Shown: one piece after another, positions 11,750 through 22,586 of the stretch | Position numbering within the stretch: position 1 is the stretch's first letter | How the letters are laid out: each line of letters begins with the position of its first letter | Assembly: GCA_030295235.1 (NCBI GenBank) | Contig: AP026147.1 | Location: 310,001-374,000 of the forward strand | DNA: 64,000 bases | Direction: 5' to 3' | Source: Fistulifera solaris | Lineage: Eukaryota > Bacillariophyta > Bacillariophyceae > Naviculales > Stauroneidaceae | Made by a program: the position numbers and the translations under genes | The notes under the pieces: model-generated | Told to the model about the DNA's origin: nothing | What the model saw: only the letters and a program-made list of their open reading frames with translations | Databases searched by the model: none

Positions 11750-12007
11750 TTACAAGAAGCCTTTCGATCGTCCCTTACGAAACGCAATTTTTCCTTTGGC
11801 CCATCCTGGATCTACAATTCCATTGCGCATGCTAGCGGATACATTGCAATTTCCCACAAATAGTCCAGAATCCTTGTCACCTTCCTTGCGCCCTTCCGGG
11901 AACACTTTCACCGTACCCGAACTGCGGGGAACCATGGATTTGGGGTTCATCGATCCGTTTTCTAGAGGAATTTGATATACTACGGAGGGGGAGTTGTCTA
12001 GTTCCCT
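11750..12007 (-). other. Open extension in frame with the upstream secreted-protein gene after a TGA
   Basis: After the TGA that ends the gene at 12472-12008, the same frame stays open for about 85 codons (RELDNSPSVVYQIPLENG, then KVFPEGRKEGDKDSGLFVGN) and stops at 11750. Its composition is protein-like. It may be the true C-terminus separated by a nonsense substitution or consensus error, a readthrough product, or chance. I could not see a convincing SECIS hairpin downstream. Confidence 0.35.
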
Positions 12008-12472
12008 TCATGGGGGCAACTGGACTTCAAATTCGACAACAAAAAGTCGTGATCGTACGGCTTCGTCGTAGGAAGCTTCCAACAAGTCGGTCGATTTTAA
12101 CCGATCCGCCATGCTTGGTCGCCAGAACGCACGGAGCTTTTTCCCATCCTTCATTACACCGAAAGCCTTGAGGCCAAATTTTCCCCGTTTCTTTAACAAT
12201 TGCATTTGGACGGGGGAATTTAAATATTTATTGATGTGAGCTCTGACTTTACTGCACAGTTTCTCCTCTTCGATCTTTGGGGGTTGGAGTTCCCATTTTA
12301 CATCATGCATGAGAAACATCTCTCTCGTCATTCCTGACATTGATTCATTATCGTCAAGTTGCATCTCCCCTCGAGCTTCATTGCCCATCTGGCTGGAGAA
12401 ACCTTCCCGAAGAAAGCGCTGAGCCGATATTAAGGGAAGAAACAAGCACAAGAAGTAGTTTAGAGATTTCAT
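12008..12472 (-). CDS. Small secreted protein of unknown function
   Basis: The first ATG is at 12472 and starts MKSLNYFLCLFLPLISAQRF, a good cleavable signal peptide with likely cleavage after SA. The mature part, about 135 residues, is mixed charged sequence with no recognised family. It has a run of basic residues (LLKKRGKFGLKAFGVMKDGKK) that could form a beta-rich region, and a C-terminal beta-like stretch (RLFVVEFEVQL). No transmembrane segment follows, so export or residence in the endomembrane system or plastid route is expected. The TGA at 12008 is followed by a long in-frame open segment (see the adjacent entry), so the real protein may be about 240 residues. It is divergent from the three-exon small gene, 456 bp away. 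Confidence 0.5.
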   Translation of the reverse strand: MKSLNYFLCLFLPLISAQRFLREGFSSQMGNEARGEMQLDDNESMSGMTREMFLMHDVKWELQPPKIEEEKLCSKVRAHINKYLNSPVQMQLLKKRGKFGLKAFGVMKDGKKLRAFWRPSMADRLKSTDLLEASYDEAVRSRLFVVEFEVQLPP

Positions 12473-12928
12473 TGTATTGATCAATGAATAGCAGCGGTTC
12501 GATTAGACTTCAATGTTGAATGAGTGCAAAAGCGTCGGCGGCGGTTGCTGCTCATGGTGTGTGTCTTCAACGATCCACTCGTCGCTCCGCGCTTCATTTG
12601 CACACTCCACGTGTATGGCGAAAAGCACAGTATCGTCGGAATGTACTGACGCATTGTTCAAGATTGAAGATTGATTAATGAGTCACGTGCCAACGGTATC
12701 TTTTTTTGAAAGAACAAATAATGCCACCCGATGCGAACGGATGTCGGATGTCACGTGCAGCCCATTACTTTATTCCCAGGTGACATCGGAATTCTTTGTT
12801 CGTTTGGCCTCGCATCAAAGAATGAGAAAATAATAATGATCCCCTCGAAAAGATCTTGTCTCCGAAACCTCTTCGCATAATCTTCGTCGATCAAGAAGCA
12901 ACAACATTTTTACCCTTGTTCCTCAACC
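12473..12928. promoter_or_regulatory. Divergent promoter region
   Basis: 456 bp between two divergent small genes. No open frame or recognised binding site that I would defend. Confidence 0.3.
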
Positions 12929-13360
12929 ATGCCGAACAACGGACATTCTGGATTCATTCATGAAAGAGCAATCAACTTGGCTCGTCGCTGGAGTGTTCAG
13001 AATGAAAACGATCTCATGCAGGTAAGATTCATTATCTGGTGATCCTTCGCTCGCCGTATGAACTTTTGCTTTCTCACCGCGATGTACCTTTGGCTTGGAT
13101 TTCACAGGAGGATATGTTTGGTAAGTTGACTCATTTTCACATGAAAGCAGTTTCTGTAACGCACGCTCACGTTCTTTGATTCTTCAGATAGCACCATGGA
13201 CATGAAGCATGTTTACAATCACGATTATTGCAAGGAACTGGCGAGCCACATGATTCATCTCAAATCTCTCCCGATGGAGTGCATGAAGTTCACGGATGTG
13301 TCTTCTGATTTGAGGCGACGTGACGCCGACACGACCCATCCTACTCAGATTTTGAGTTAG
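12929..13360 (+). CDS. Small three-exon gene, 92 residues, unknown function
   Basis: No single exon is long enough to stand out, but three segments splice cleanly. Exon 1 is 12929-13021 (MPNNGHSGFIHERAINLARR...), exon 2 is a 13-nt microexon at 13108-13120 (GAGGATATGTTTG), and exon 3 is 13188-13360, ending TAG. Introns are 86 nt (GTAAGA...TTCACAG) and 67 nt (GTAAGT...TTCTTCAG), and both junctions keep the frame: ...DLMQ/EDMF/DSTMDMKHVYNHDYC.... Total 279 nt including stop. The product is His/Met-rich, with two Cys and no signal peptide or membrane segment. I do not recognise the family. The support is the coincidence of two canonical introns with an open frame; it would fail if transcripts show a different structure. 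Confidence 0.55.
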
Positions 13361-13779
13361 ACTTGATATCAAACTAGTTATTTGTCTTATTTGTAGTTTA
13401 AAAGATCAGTTTACAATACTTTCGTATACTTTATGTGCGCTGCCAAGGGCGTCTCAGATTAAAGCCAAGACAGCAAGAAATTAAACATCCACATTCTCGA
13501 AAGGAGTCATTATGATTGAAGCGTATTATAGACATACCATGATACAAACAAGGGTTATGATAACGTCTACAAACGATCAACGAGTTGCTTGCGACTAATG
13601 ATAATAGAAAGACATATTTTGAAAAGTATATGCTTGTATTATAGATTCTTATGCAGTGGTGGATGCAAGGGTATGAAATCAAAGCCATCAGAAATAGTGC
13701 TACATGCAGCCGATACAGCTGGATGAATATAGCCATGTGATGATATACTTGTGAGTATGTGTCATGAACTGCTCTGTGC
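13361..13779. other. Intergenic, nothing recognised
   Basis: Convergent 3' region between the small three-exon gene and the first FSWK-domain gene. Short open frames only. Confidence 0.4.
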
Positions 13780-14780
13780 TCAAGGGTCAAAGACGTCTCC
13801 GGGGGCGCTCATATCGTGGAGAATTCCGGCCTTGCGAGCTGCGTAACCCATGAGAATGCCGCGTTTCTTCGCTGACTGGACGTAGGACTTGTAATAGCAT
13901 CGAATGCGGTCGCGTACCGTCACGAACGAAAACTCAGCTTCATCAAAAATGTAGCCATGTTCGGTTGCGAGTTCTAGCAGCTTTTCCGTCAAGCGATTGT
14001 TGTACTGTTTCTGTTGAATCGTGTAGTTCATAGCCGAGTGCCGAAGGTATTCTTCTCGGTTTGTGATGAGAAACTGTTCAAGCTGTAATGGAATTGTGAG
14101 TTTAAGCTCGTAGCATATATACACGCCAATAAATGTACGAAGGACTTACCTCTGAGTAGTTCTTCCACGAGAACTTGCGCCGATGAATCTTCTTTACGGT
14201 AACCCCTTTCGGAACAGCTCCTTGCAAAGGACCAGAGGACTTTCCATTGTCAGCCAGTGCATCGAATTCATCTTCATCTTCTTCCTCTTCAAGTTCTTCA
14301 AGCTCCGGCTGCTTCCGTTTGCGAGTCGAGACACGCAATCCTTTGCGAAGCATGGGCGATGGAGTCACGGGGACTTGTTGACCTTCCGTCATAGACAAAG
14401 GCGAAGGAGTACGATTCCCTCCCATGCGATTTTGTTCCACTAGATCCAAAGAAACCGTTCGAGCACGACTGGAGGCGTGCGTGCTGACGGAGTGGGGCGA
14501 GGGTGAGCATGCTGGGGAGCGCAGCGCTCCGGTGTTCTCTCAAGGTTTTGTCGCGAAGCGAGAAAGCCGATCCTAACAAGAGGGGGAACTTCGGAAGCTC
14601 CTCGTCATCTTTCCACAGCATCCTATCACCTGACTTCATCTCCGACTTGGCAATGTCAGCAATGGAGAGAAGTAATGCTGCTTGATCGCGCACAGAGGTT
14701 TTCGAGAAACCATCGGAAGGCTCGTTCATCGGGGCTCGCTGGGTAGCGAACGCAAAGCGTTTGTTCAGTTTTGGGTTCAT
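13780..14780 (-). CDS. FSWK/RDRIRCYYKSYVQ-domain protein A (two exons, one frame break)
   Basis: The ATG at 14780 begins MNPKLNKRFAFATQ. An N-terminal helix AALLLSIADIAKSEM is followed by a one-base frame change somewhere in 14490-14560 (CCCC and GAGAGA runs). The reading then continues through the element RARTVSLD, a basic RKRK patch and a Glu/Asp-rich stretch. The C-terminal domain starts KFSWKNYSE, is interrupted by a 67-nt GT-AG intron (14083-14149), and continues LEQFLITNREEYL, NYTIQQKQYNNRLTEKLL, YIF and RDRIRCYYKSYVQ. The neighbour at 16641-17287 carries the same three elements in the same order, so this is a real family. The very basic RDRIRCYYKSYVQ helix suggests nucleic-acid or membrane contact, but that is inference; I know no function. 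Confidence 0.7.
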
Positions 14781-16640
14781 TGTGGTGCTGCTAGGCAATG
14801 TTCTTGTCTTTCGTAAGTAGAAATGTTCTTTAAACTCCTTGTGTTGGCATGTAATGATGATTTGACGTCGGAGAGAACGAGTATGAAAGCAGCCGGTGAA
14901 GTTGTCAACGAAAACACGATACCGAAAATCCATCGGCATCAGAGAACACGCCATTCGCGTACCAGCGGAATTCCGTGGAGGAGCGCACGTAGATTTCTAC
15001 GCCAGTGACCCCTACAAAACACAAAAGCGTTCCACCTTGGCCAATTATCGAGAAAGTGGCCAATAGCCCAACGCCGAACGCCGATGCGTGCTGTGAACGT
15101 GGCTGTGGGACTCAAAGTTCAAAGAGAATGACTGGCTGGCTACACTTTGAACCTACAGAGAAAAGCGTCATAGGACAATAAAGTAGGCTTTTTCGAAAGG
15201 CGGGAACAGGAGGAACTTTTCCATTTAGATTACAGAAGGCCTATCCGTTGGGGGTGTCGACTTTAATGTAGAGCAGCTGACAGATGACAGTTAGAAATCT
15301 TTATTATTGAAGGCAAAGTATTATGGCTTGTTTCTCGCGTTCCTATTGGATAACGGGGAGGGGAGAAAATAGCCTACCAAACAAAATGGTGAGAGCGGTA
15401 TCCGTTGCTCTTATCTAAAATACAAGATGTACACGTCTCAGTCAATATATAGATCATGTTCTTCGACTACTGAGACGAGGAAATTAGACTAGAGTCTAAG
15501 GGAATCTCGAGATTTGATCACCCATTGGAGTATCTCTTCGTAAACCGCCAAACACTGGTTCTTTTCAATTATTTATTCATCATAGATTGAAGGATAATCC
15601 TAAATTGGAAAGTTGATTTCCATCAGCGTAAAGCAGACAAGTAGATATCTCCTCTGGCTCATAGGAAGCTTTTTAACATATCTCTATAGAGTCTAGAGGT
15701 CACCTCTCGAGCATCTTGACCGAACTGACTCGGATGATCAGATCAGATCACAATGAATTTATCCATTTTTCTACTGCTTGCCCGGATCGGTTTCAGCATG
15801 CATTGTTTACGGTGTGATGGTCGATGATTCGTTCACAGTTTAGATTGCGCATTGTTTTATTAACGAATCTCAAAACTTGAATATTAAATCAAAGTCATGA
15901 GGTTTGGTCCAAATCTTGGGCTCTTACTAGTAGCTACCATGTACAGAACCGTACATCGTACAGTTTATAGACAAATGAAGGCGCCTGCGATGCTCCGAAC
16001 TCCCTAGCCTTTTCATTACGCAACAAACGCGACTCCACTCAGTCCTGCTTCAACTATGTGAACGTTTAACGCTTGAATAACGCCAAAAGCCTCATAACAT
16101 AATACAACAAAACAACGTTTTTTAAGGCTATACCTTAATTTTGCACAGACGACCCTATGTACATTCCCCAGTATACATTGTTGTGTAGTTATCATTTGTT
16201 ATGGATGACCAATTCTAAGTGAAACCAGACTACTCTTTGTCAATATACAAAGTACAGAAATGACAAGCCTGACGTCTTAATTCCGACAGACGTCACCTGT
16301 CCAAATTCGATCCACTTACAATAGAAAAGAAAGTACTTTGCACGGAAATGCGCATTCTTCCCGCGAAACAGGCGGAGGCGCGGCTCCCCGTCTGAACAGA
16401 ATGCAAGAAAAAAGAACAAAATCAGCATCATCCTCCGATGAGGATCGGAGGAACACAATTAAAGAGTGGTTTGGAACGAAACAATTGATCTCTTCTCTAC
16501 ATTCACTCCAAGGTACGCAGCTGAATCGAATTGCGCGGCGTTCTGGTGCATGCAAACAGTTTTTGTGCGGCAATAGCATTCGATTTCTGACAATCTCCTT
16601 TCCTGCAAAGAACACTACAAGAAGAATCATCATCGGAACT
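14781..16640. other. Long intergenic stretch between divergent paralogues, nothing recognised
   Basis: 1.86 kb with only short frames; the plus-strand frame from 16338 to 16640 runs into the protein B start but has poor coding character and is taken as 5' UTR. It is relatively AT-rich near 15500-16200. No transposon ends or repeats seen. Confidence 0.4.
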
Positions 16641-17287
16641 ATGAAGTATCAGCTGCACGTAGACGAGGGCAAGTGCAGTCGCGGAGCCGCTCTCCTTCTC
16701 ATGAAAGTTCGAGAGATTGCGATCCACGAGATTCACGATGTCTCTCCTCAATCTACTGACGATGATGACATCAATGTCATTACCCCCAAGCCGCGGTGCC
16801 GCACTGTTTCTCTCGATATCGGTCCACAAATGCCCATTATTAGCGAATCAGCTAGTTCTAGTTCGTTTTCCAGAGACGACTTGGATGCAGCGATCGTGGA
16901 AGCTGATGAAGATTCGGACAGTATCGTGCTGCACCCCGTGTTCCCCTGTACATCGAGCAAAAGCTCGTGGGCACGAGTATCCGCACCAAAACGACTAAGG
17001 GCGTACTTCGAAAGAAGTTCTCGTGGAAGTCGTATCCGGAATTGGAGGCGTTTCTGGTGGAAAACCGACCCCAATACATGGAATACTCGTCGCAACTCAA
17101 CTATACCGCGGAGCAAAAACGGTACAACAACACGTTAACGCAAGGGCTGTTGGATTTGGCCGCCGAAGAAGGGTACATTTTTGAAGGCTTCACGTTTTCG
17201 GCCATTCGAGACCGCATTCGTTGTTATTACAAGTCGTACGTTCAGGCCAACAAGAAAAAGAAGAAGCGCCGCAAGCATACCAAGTAA
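16641..17287 (+). CDS. FSWK/RDRIRCYYKSYVQ-domain protein B (intronless paralogue, one frame break)
   Basis: The ATG at 16641 reads MKYQLHVDEGK. The order matches protein A: helix GAALLLMKVREIAIHE, acidic linker, the CRTVSLD element, a Ser/Asp-rich region, then KKFSWKSYPELEAFLVENR, NYTAEQKRYNN, GYIF, IRDRIRCYYKSYVQ and a basic KKKKKRRKH tail. The frame shifts by one base in the CCCC run at about 16934-16937 (from VLHP to RVPLYIEQK); after that the domain is intact to the TAA at 17285-17287. Protein A has an intron exactly inside the FSWK motif neighbourhood, whereas this gene reads straight through, so one paralogue gained or lost it. A basic tail and phospho-site-like RTVS suggest a regulated nuclear protein, by inference only. 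Confidence 0.7.
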
Positions 17288-17556
17288 CTCTCATCAGTCT
17301 GAGAGGAAGACTACCAGTTTTGGTTCCTAATCATGGATGTCCTTTTGTTTCACGACTCCATGACTTGGATAGTATCATTCAGCCGTCATTCAACTGTATA
17401 TCGATGAAGATGGTGTCAAATACGGGCGTTTCAACCCGCATTTGACACTAAAATGTGTCTGAAATGCATATTTTTACAATTTTTATTGTTATATTATCAC
17501 CTACTTTATCGCCACTCTAGATTTATCATGACTTAAGTATTGATTATACCTCGAGT

Positions 17557-20500
17557 CTAGTTCTTTGGGCCCCCGTTCTTCGCAACGCCACGCATGATGC
17601 GGCGTGCCATCGCCACACATTCCGTGAGTTGGCATCGCATTTCCTTGGACATTTCGCCGTTGTCATCGGCGATTGGGACTCCAGTGAAGGGGCGCACCAT
17701 GTCGTTCTTTACCACCCTCAGACCTCCCATTTCTCCTACCAGGGCAACGAGTGACCGATCGAGTCTCGAAAGCGATTCGGCAATTGTAGTGTCCGTAGCA
17801 ATGCACTTTCGCGCTGGCCACCAAGGGTAGTTTTCCACCTTGGCCATGCAAATGTCGTCTGAAAAGTGCACGTTAGTCCAAACTTCGGATGGGTCCTTTG
17901 AAGCAGATGCCGACATGCCGTTCTTGGCCTTTTTCCGGGGCTTCTTCTCATCTTCTGTGCTCCACATTCTAATTGCATCGGTCAGTGCATCCCTCTCGTC
18001 ACATATCTTGAGTAGTTTGACTTGGCTAATCTCGCAGAACGCAGTTGATAAAGCCGCTACGCGTGACAGCGTCTTGACACTTTTGACCGCGGCAATCCAA
18101 TCGAATCGAGATGCGTCATCAGACCCAGACAAGCAACTTTTCAAAATAGCGGCTTCCAATGACAGAACAGACGGAATATCATCCTCACTTATCTCCTCAG
18201 CGGGAGAATTATCGTCGTCCGCCTCTTCATAGTCTTCGTCATCTTCGGGGTCATATCCGCCGTAGTCTTCAAGTACCTTCAGAGCAGCTTCTTTGCACTC
18301 TCCTGCTGCGTTTGGGTGGTGAAGAAGCAAGGCTGATCGAAGCTTCGCCACAATATCAGGGATATGAGCTTGGCGAGCAGCACCAATAGCCGATACGAGT
18401 AGGTTTCGGATTTCAGAATGCTTTTTGGTTGGAGTCTCTTTAATTCGGTGAACAAACCGTTTCCATATCTTTTCAAGTTTTTCCTTTTCAGCCAGGTCGT
18501 CGTCAGACGCGTCTACAGACATGTTATCGTCGGCTAGTTCAGCATCCTGAGCTGCTTTCGCGGCATTCGTTATCGTGGCTGCACGCTCTTCCAGGTCAAG
18601 TAATGATTGTTTTAAGGTAGCTATGATTGAAGAAACGGAAGACGTGTTGCTAGTCTGCGACGTCGTTGCCCGAGGACTGTCAGTGCGACGCCTCTTGGCA
18701 GAAGAGTCATTCCCCAAACTATCCAATGAGTCGCGACGGCCCGAATTATCATCCATTGCAGTGGTGTCGTCGCCAGATGCTAGACTATCGGAAGCCATAG
18801 AATTCCACGCTGAAACAGCGCCTTCCAACAAATTTATCCATTCCGACCGAGTCTTGTCCTTCTCATTCCACGGCCGTAACGACTCGCAAAGCTCTTCGAG
18901 TCCTAACAATTGAGCCACCAACATACCGACCATTCCCGTTCCGTCGATGTTTCCTGTTCCAACTAGTGATGCACATCCTAGAACAGGGACATAGCGGTTC
19001 TTACTATCTTGACTTCACGCGTTCGGCGTTGATCTTTGAGACAGCTCGTTTCAAACAAGCGCAGTGTATTCAAGCCAGTGAGTTCGTCATAGTCCAAGAC
19101 GTCGTTTGTCACTTCCTCTGGAACGTCACTCGCTTCCAAGGCTTTTAATTCTTCCTCGATCTGAAAAAGCTCATTCTCTGATTGACCGACCAGCCGTCCG
19201 CTTCTTCGCCCAGCTTCCTCGCTGCACTTTACCCTGGCCGCTTCCAAGCGTTTACGGAGCTGCTCCATTTCTTTTACCCTAGAACTAGCTTCCTTGACCG
19301 TTTTGACATCATCGTAGGCGATAAAACGGCGCAGAGATTGCTGAGCACCTGGTGGACCCAAGAGCTCTTCGTATAACTCATTTTCTCGCTTTCCACGAAT
19401 ATCAAGACTAGAAACAAAACTCTCGAACAGAGACGTTGAGTCGATGATATGCCAAGATCGCCGTTCAAAGTGGAAAGACTGCGGAAGAGAGCACGCGATC
19501 CCGGACGGAGGCCTCTTCTCTTCGATGTAAAGAACTTCCGGATCATTACGAAAGCAATACAGGGCGTTGAAGTTCCGATCGTATCCAACCGCTTCAGTGC
19601 GTGCAACCAGCTTGCGTATTCCTTTTTCGTATGCTTCACTAGCCTTTTGTTGAGCACGTTTAGCGGTCTCGAATTCCTTTTGCTAGCCGTAGGCTTAAAA
19701 GGCTCTTCGCTTTTATCCTTTCCGTTGTTTGAAGCTTCGTTCTCCGCGTTCTCGTCACCATCGTTCTCTGAAGTACTTTTACGCGGTTTCTTCGGTCCTT
19801 CAAACGCTAGACGAACCTTTCGAAATTTAGCGTCCGCGGAACGCTTCGCTCGCAATAACTCCTGCATTTCTTCTTCCCGAGACGCCAGATCATCCGATAT
19901 AGTAGAGTTGGTAGCCAAGATGTCTTCCGTGAGTGCCCTTAATAATGCCATTAGTTCTTCAGCAGTCAAATACCAGGGATCTTGTCGAGCTAGCTTCCTG
20001 TGAGCCCGATTTAATGCACTGGCAGCATCGCCAAGATAGGCCGAATATCCTTCGGGTAGAATGTGGTTCTCCGGCGCATCTCCGTTACTCTTGCGCGTTT
20101 TGATCGCCGGCGTCATGGGAATCGACACAGTCTCTTTGATTCCGAGCAAGTATTCGGTGTCGATTGCCAGAGCTGGAAGGACGGTTGGGTCACGACTAGC
20201 ATCTGTGCTATAAAAACGTTCCATAGCATCCATGTAAAGGGAACAGACTTCGGCCCAGCTAGTCGGCGACAGCGCCGGACTTAGAAATTCACGGATTTCA
20301 CGTCGAAGTTTCAGCTCATTCTTATCCGTCACGAGGGATGTATCTGGCGGGAGGAACAAGATTTGCAAACAAGTCACAAACAGGTGGGAAATGAGTGGAG
20401 GAATCAATTTTGCCTTTCTAGCGTGCCCATTGAGAACTTGTTCGACAGCAAAGATCAAATTTTTGAGTGTGAAATCAGGGACAATGGGATGATACTCATT

Positions 20501-21403
20501 CTCGTTGGGGCCTGTAAAATGAATGTCCCCGCGGAAAAGTGATAGACATGCAGAAGATCTGGCACCAGTCCGTAACTCCCAGAGTCCAATCCGTCCACTT
20601 TGCTGGCCTGTAAAATACTACCCGAGGTCTTACCCAAGCGAGAAGGGTGGTTGGGAGGCACGGTGGCGTGCCAGAAATAAGGCAAGTAAGGGCGAGCCGT
20701 GACATCTGCTGGAGGCTTGACATTCAGTTCCTTGTCCTCGGCATGTAGCTTCGTGTCCTCCATGGGGAATCGGCGACGACGCAATCGCTCAGCTCGCTCC
20801 TTAGCTTTTGCTTCAAATTCAGCCTTACGCTTAACTGCTTCTTCTTTTTTCAAAAGTTCTGCCTTCATTTTCTCCCGCGTCTCCGGATCTAAATCTTTCG
20901 TTTCCATTTCTTTCAGTTTCTTAGCATTCAACTCGAGAGTCTTTTCCAGTGAGTTAGCATCCGTGTATTCCTTTAGTTTGGCTTTCTTTTCGCTGCGGCC
21001 AAACGCTTTTTCTTGGCGGATTCTATGGCTTTGTAAGCGGATGAGATCTTATACGAACATTTCACCTTCGTGAAATGCTCTTTTTCACTCCCAGTTTCAA
21101 TGCCCCGTTGAGATTTCGTCGAAAATGCGCCCCATCCTGCAGATCCGGATAGTTGCTTAAAATCCACTTGGAAATGGCGGGCTGCGAACTCCCGGTACGA
21201 TCTTTGAGTGCCACAATGGCTTCCTGAATCAATTGCCCGTACGATCGATTGAGGGAACTCGCCGTGCCGGGGGCGGGTTTTTTCTTTTTCGACGACGCCT
21301 TGTTCTCGTCGTTCTCATTGTGCTTCATGGGAGTGTTCATATCATCCGACGCGGAGTGATCCGCGGATGCTGGGGACTCGGCGTGTTCACCGCTGGTGGA
21401 CAT
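17557..21403 (-). CDS. Chromatin-remodelling-type protein with H15, DDT-like, WHIM and PWWP regions (several frame breaks)
   Basis: The ATG at 21403 reads MSTSGEHAESPAS. Pieces in different frames are contiguous and read as one chain of about 1,280 residues with no intron. In order: a linker-histone H15 winged helix (SYGQLIQEAIVALKDR, HFRRNLNGALKLGVKKEHF, about 21050-21260); a Lys/Glu coiled coil (about 20780-21000); a DDT-like region (DLLHVYHFS, VPDFTLKNLIFAVEQV, about 20380-20560); a WHIM/WSD region (VGYDRNFNALYCF, SWHIIDS, SLDIRGKRENELYEEL, about 19350-19600); acidic linkers; and a C-terminal PWWP domain (MAKVENYPWWPARK, about 17640-17860). DDT and WHIM mark ISWI-partner subunits of the ACF1/WSTF type, which set nucleosome spacing; PWWP reads methylated H3 and H15 binds linker DNA. 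Breaks lie near 18990, 19680, 20535, 20985 and 21078, mostly in A or G runs, and look like sequence errors. Confidence 0.75.
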
Positions 21404-22586
21404 GGTAGAATATCCTGCTTTTGTTTGCAAATGATTTTCGTTTTTCGGTTTCTGCAGAAAAAGTGAGCACAGCGAAGTGAGGGAAAGAGAGTCGATGGAG
21501 TGAGAATACATCTCAGCGAAGCGATGAAAGAAGCAAGATGACTCGCATGGATGAGAGAGCCCATCCGAACCGGCATCGTTCGCCGCCAATGCGGCGGCGG
21601 AGGAAAGGCGTGGCGAACGCGCCTATCAGGCAGCATTCGGGAGATGTCACACGGATAAAAGCCCCTGCGAGCCGTAAAGTCCTTGACTGCTCAATTATCT
21701 TCTCACTCACCGATAGAGAGGATTCAAGACGTCAATGCAGCTCGGTCTATTCTCTTCGACGGATTATCAATGACTTGCAAGAAACATAACGTTTTCCTGC
21801 ATTTGTGTGGCAATCACCGCGCCTTTCTAATTTTTTTCGTCCTTTCTCTAATCCACTATAGCTTAGAGTGTATTTAAGAAGAACGCGCGGCCAGCCTCGG
21901 CCAAAACAAATTGTTAACCTTACCCCTAAAACCGGGGACCAAACAGAAACAGACCCTCGACTATTAGGGACACCTAACATGTAGTCTAGACTTGTCATGA
22001 CTCAACCAGATTGGAGTCCCGGCATCTACGGCCCACATTTGAAAAAAAAGGCAACGCTACGATCACCGACCAATCCTCGACAAGCCGTCAGAAAACGAAA
22101 CTATGCATAATTTCACTTGCTAACCTGAACTTTTGCAATCCTCCCTTTGCATTTCCTGTAGTAAAGAAGTATGAGTATTTATTTTATAAAAAATAATGTA
22201 GGGGCGACTTGATGTCACTCAACACTCAACCCACAGTCGGTCCCTACCTATTTCGTGGCCTAGATGTACCAATAAAAAATCACTTTTCCAAATACCAGGT
22301 CATTAAATAAGCAGTCATTAGGGAAACTATAAATGAAGCATTGCCAGAACTCTCATTGATTCTGATATATAATTAAATTTATAATTGCAAGCCGCTCTTT
22401 TATTTCTTTGAAGTAACGGGCGCGATCGCGTAAAATCGAACGGTATTCGTGCGACAGTCTAAGCTTCCAGGTAGCTAAGTTAACGATTTCTCTCGCCACT
22501 CACTTGACAAGAAACAGGGAGATCTTATTCAGAAACATCAGAGGAAGTTAGAGCGAATGGGAATGCCGTGTTCGATCACAGAGTCG
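21404..22586. other. Intergenic, nothing recognised
   Basis: Promoter side of the chromatin gene and the 3' side of the WD40 gene. Short frames only. The in-frame extension upstream of 21403 (to 21589) starts with a non-ATG codon and looks like 5' UTR. Confidence 0.4.

Noticed and set aside
11300-11750. SECIS element to support selenocysteine at 12008
   Set aside because: A TGA..AAA..TGA arrangement exists near 11675-11712, but the stem between has only about three pairs; not convincing by eye.
11709-11975. 88-codon plus-strand frame
   Set aside because: Opposite the more protein-like in-frame minus extension; no feature of its own.
14298-14780. Treating the first ORF of FSWK protein A as a separate gene
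   Set aside because: Its AALLL helix and the following RTVSLD element are collinear with protein B, so both ORFs belong to one gene.
17557-21403. Calling the chromatin gene a pseudogene because of its stops
   Set aside because: Each break is one base, near a homopolymer, with intact domain sequence on both sides, and the same happens in essential genes in this window.
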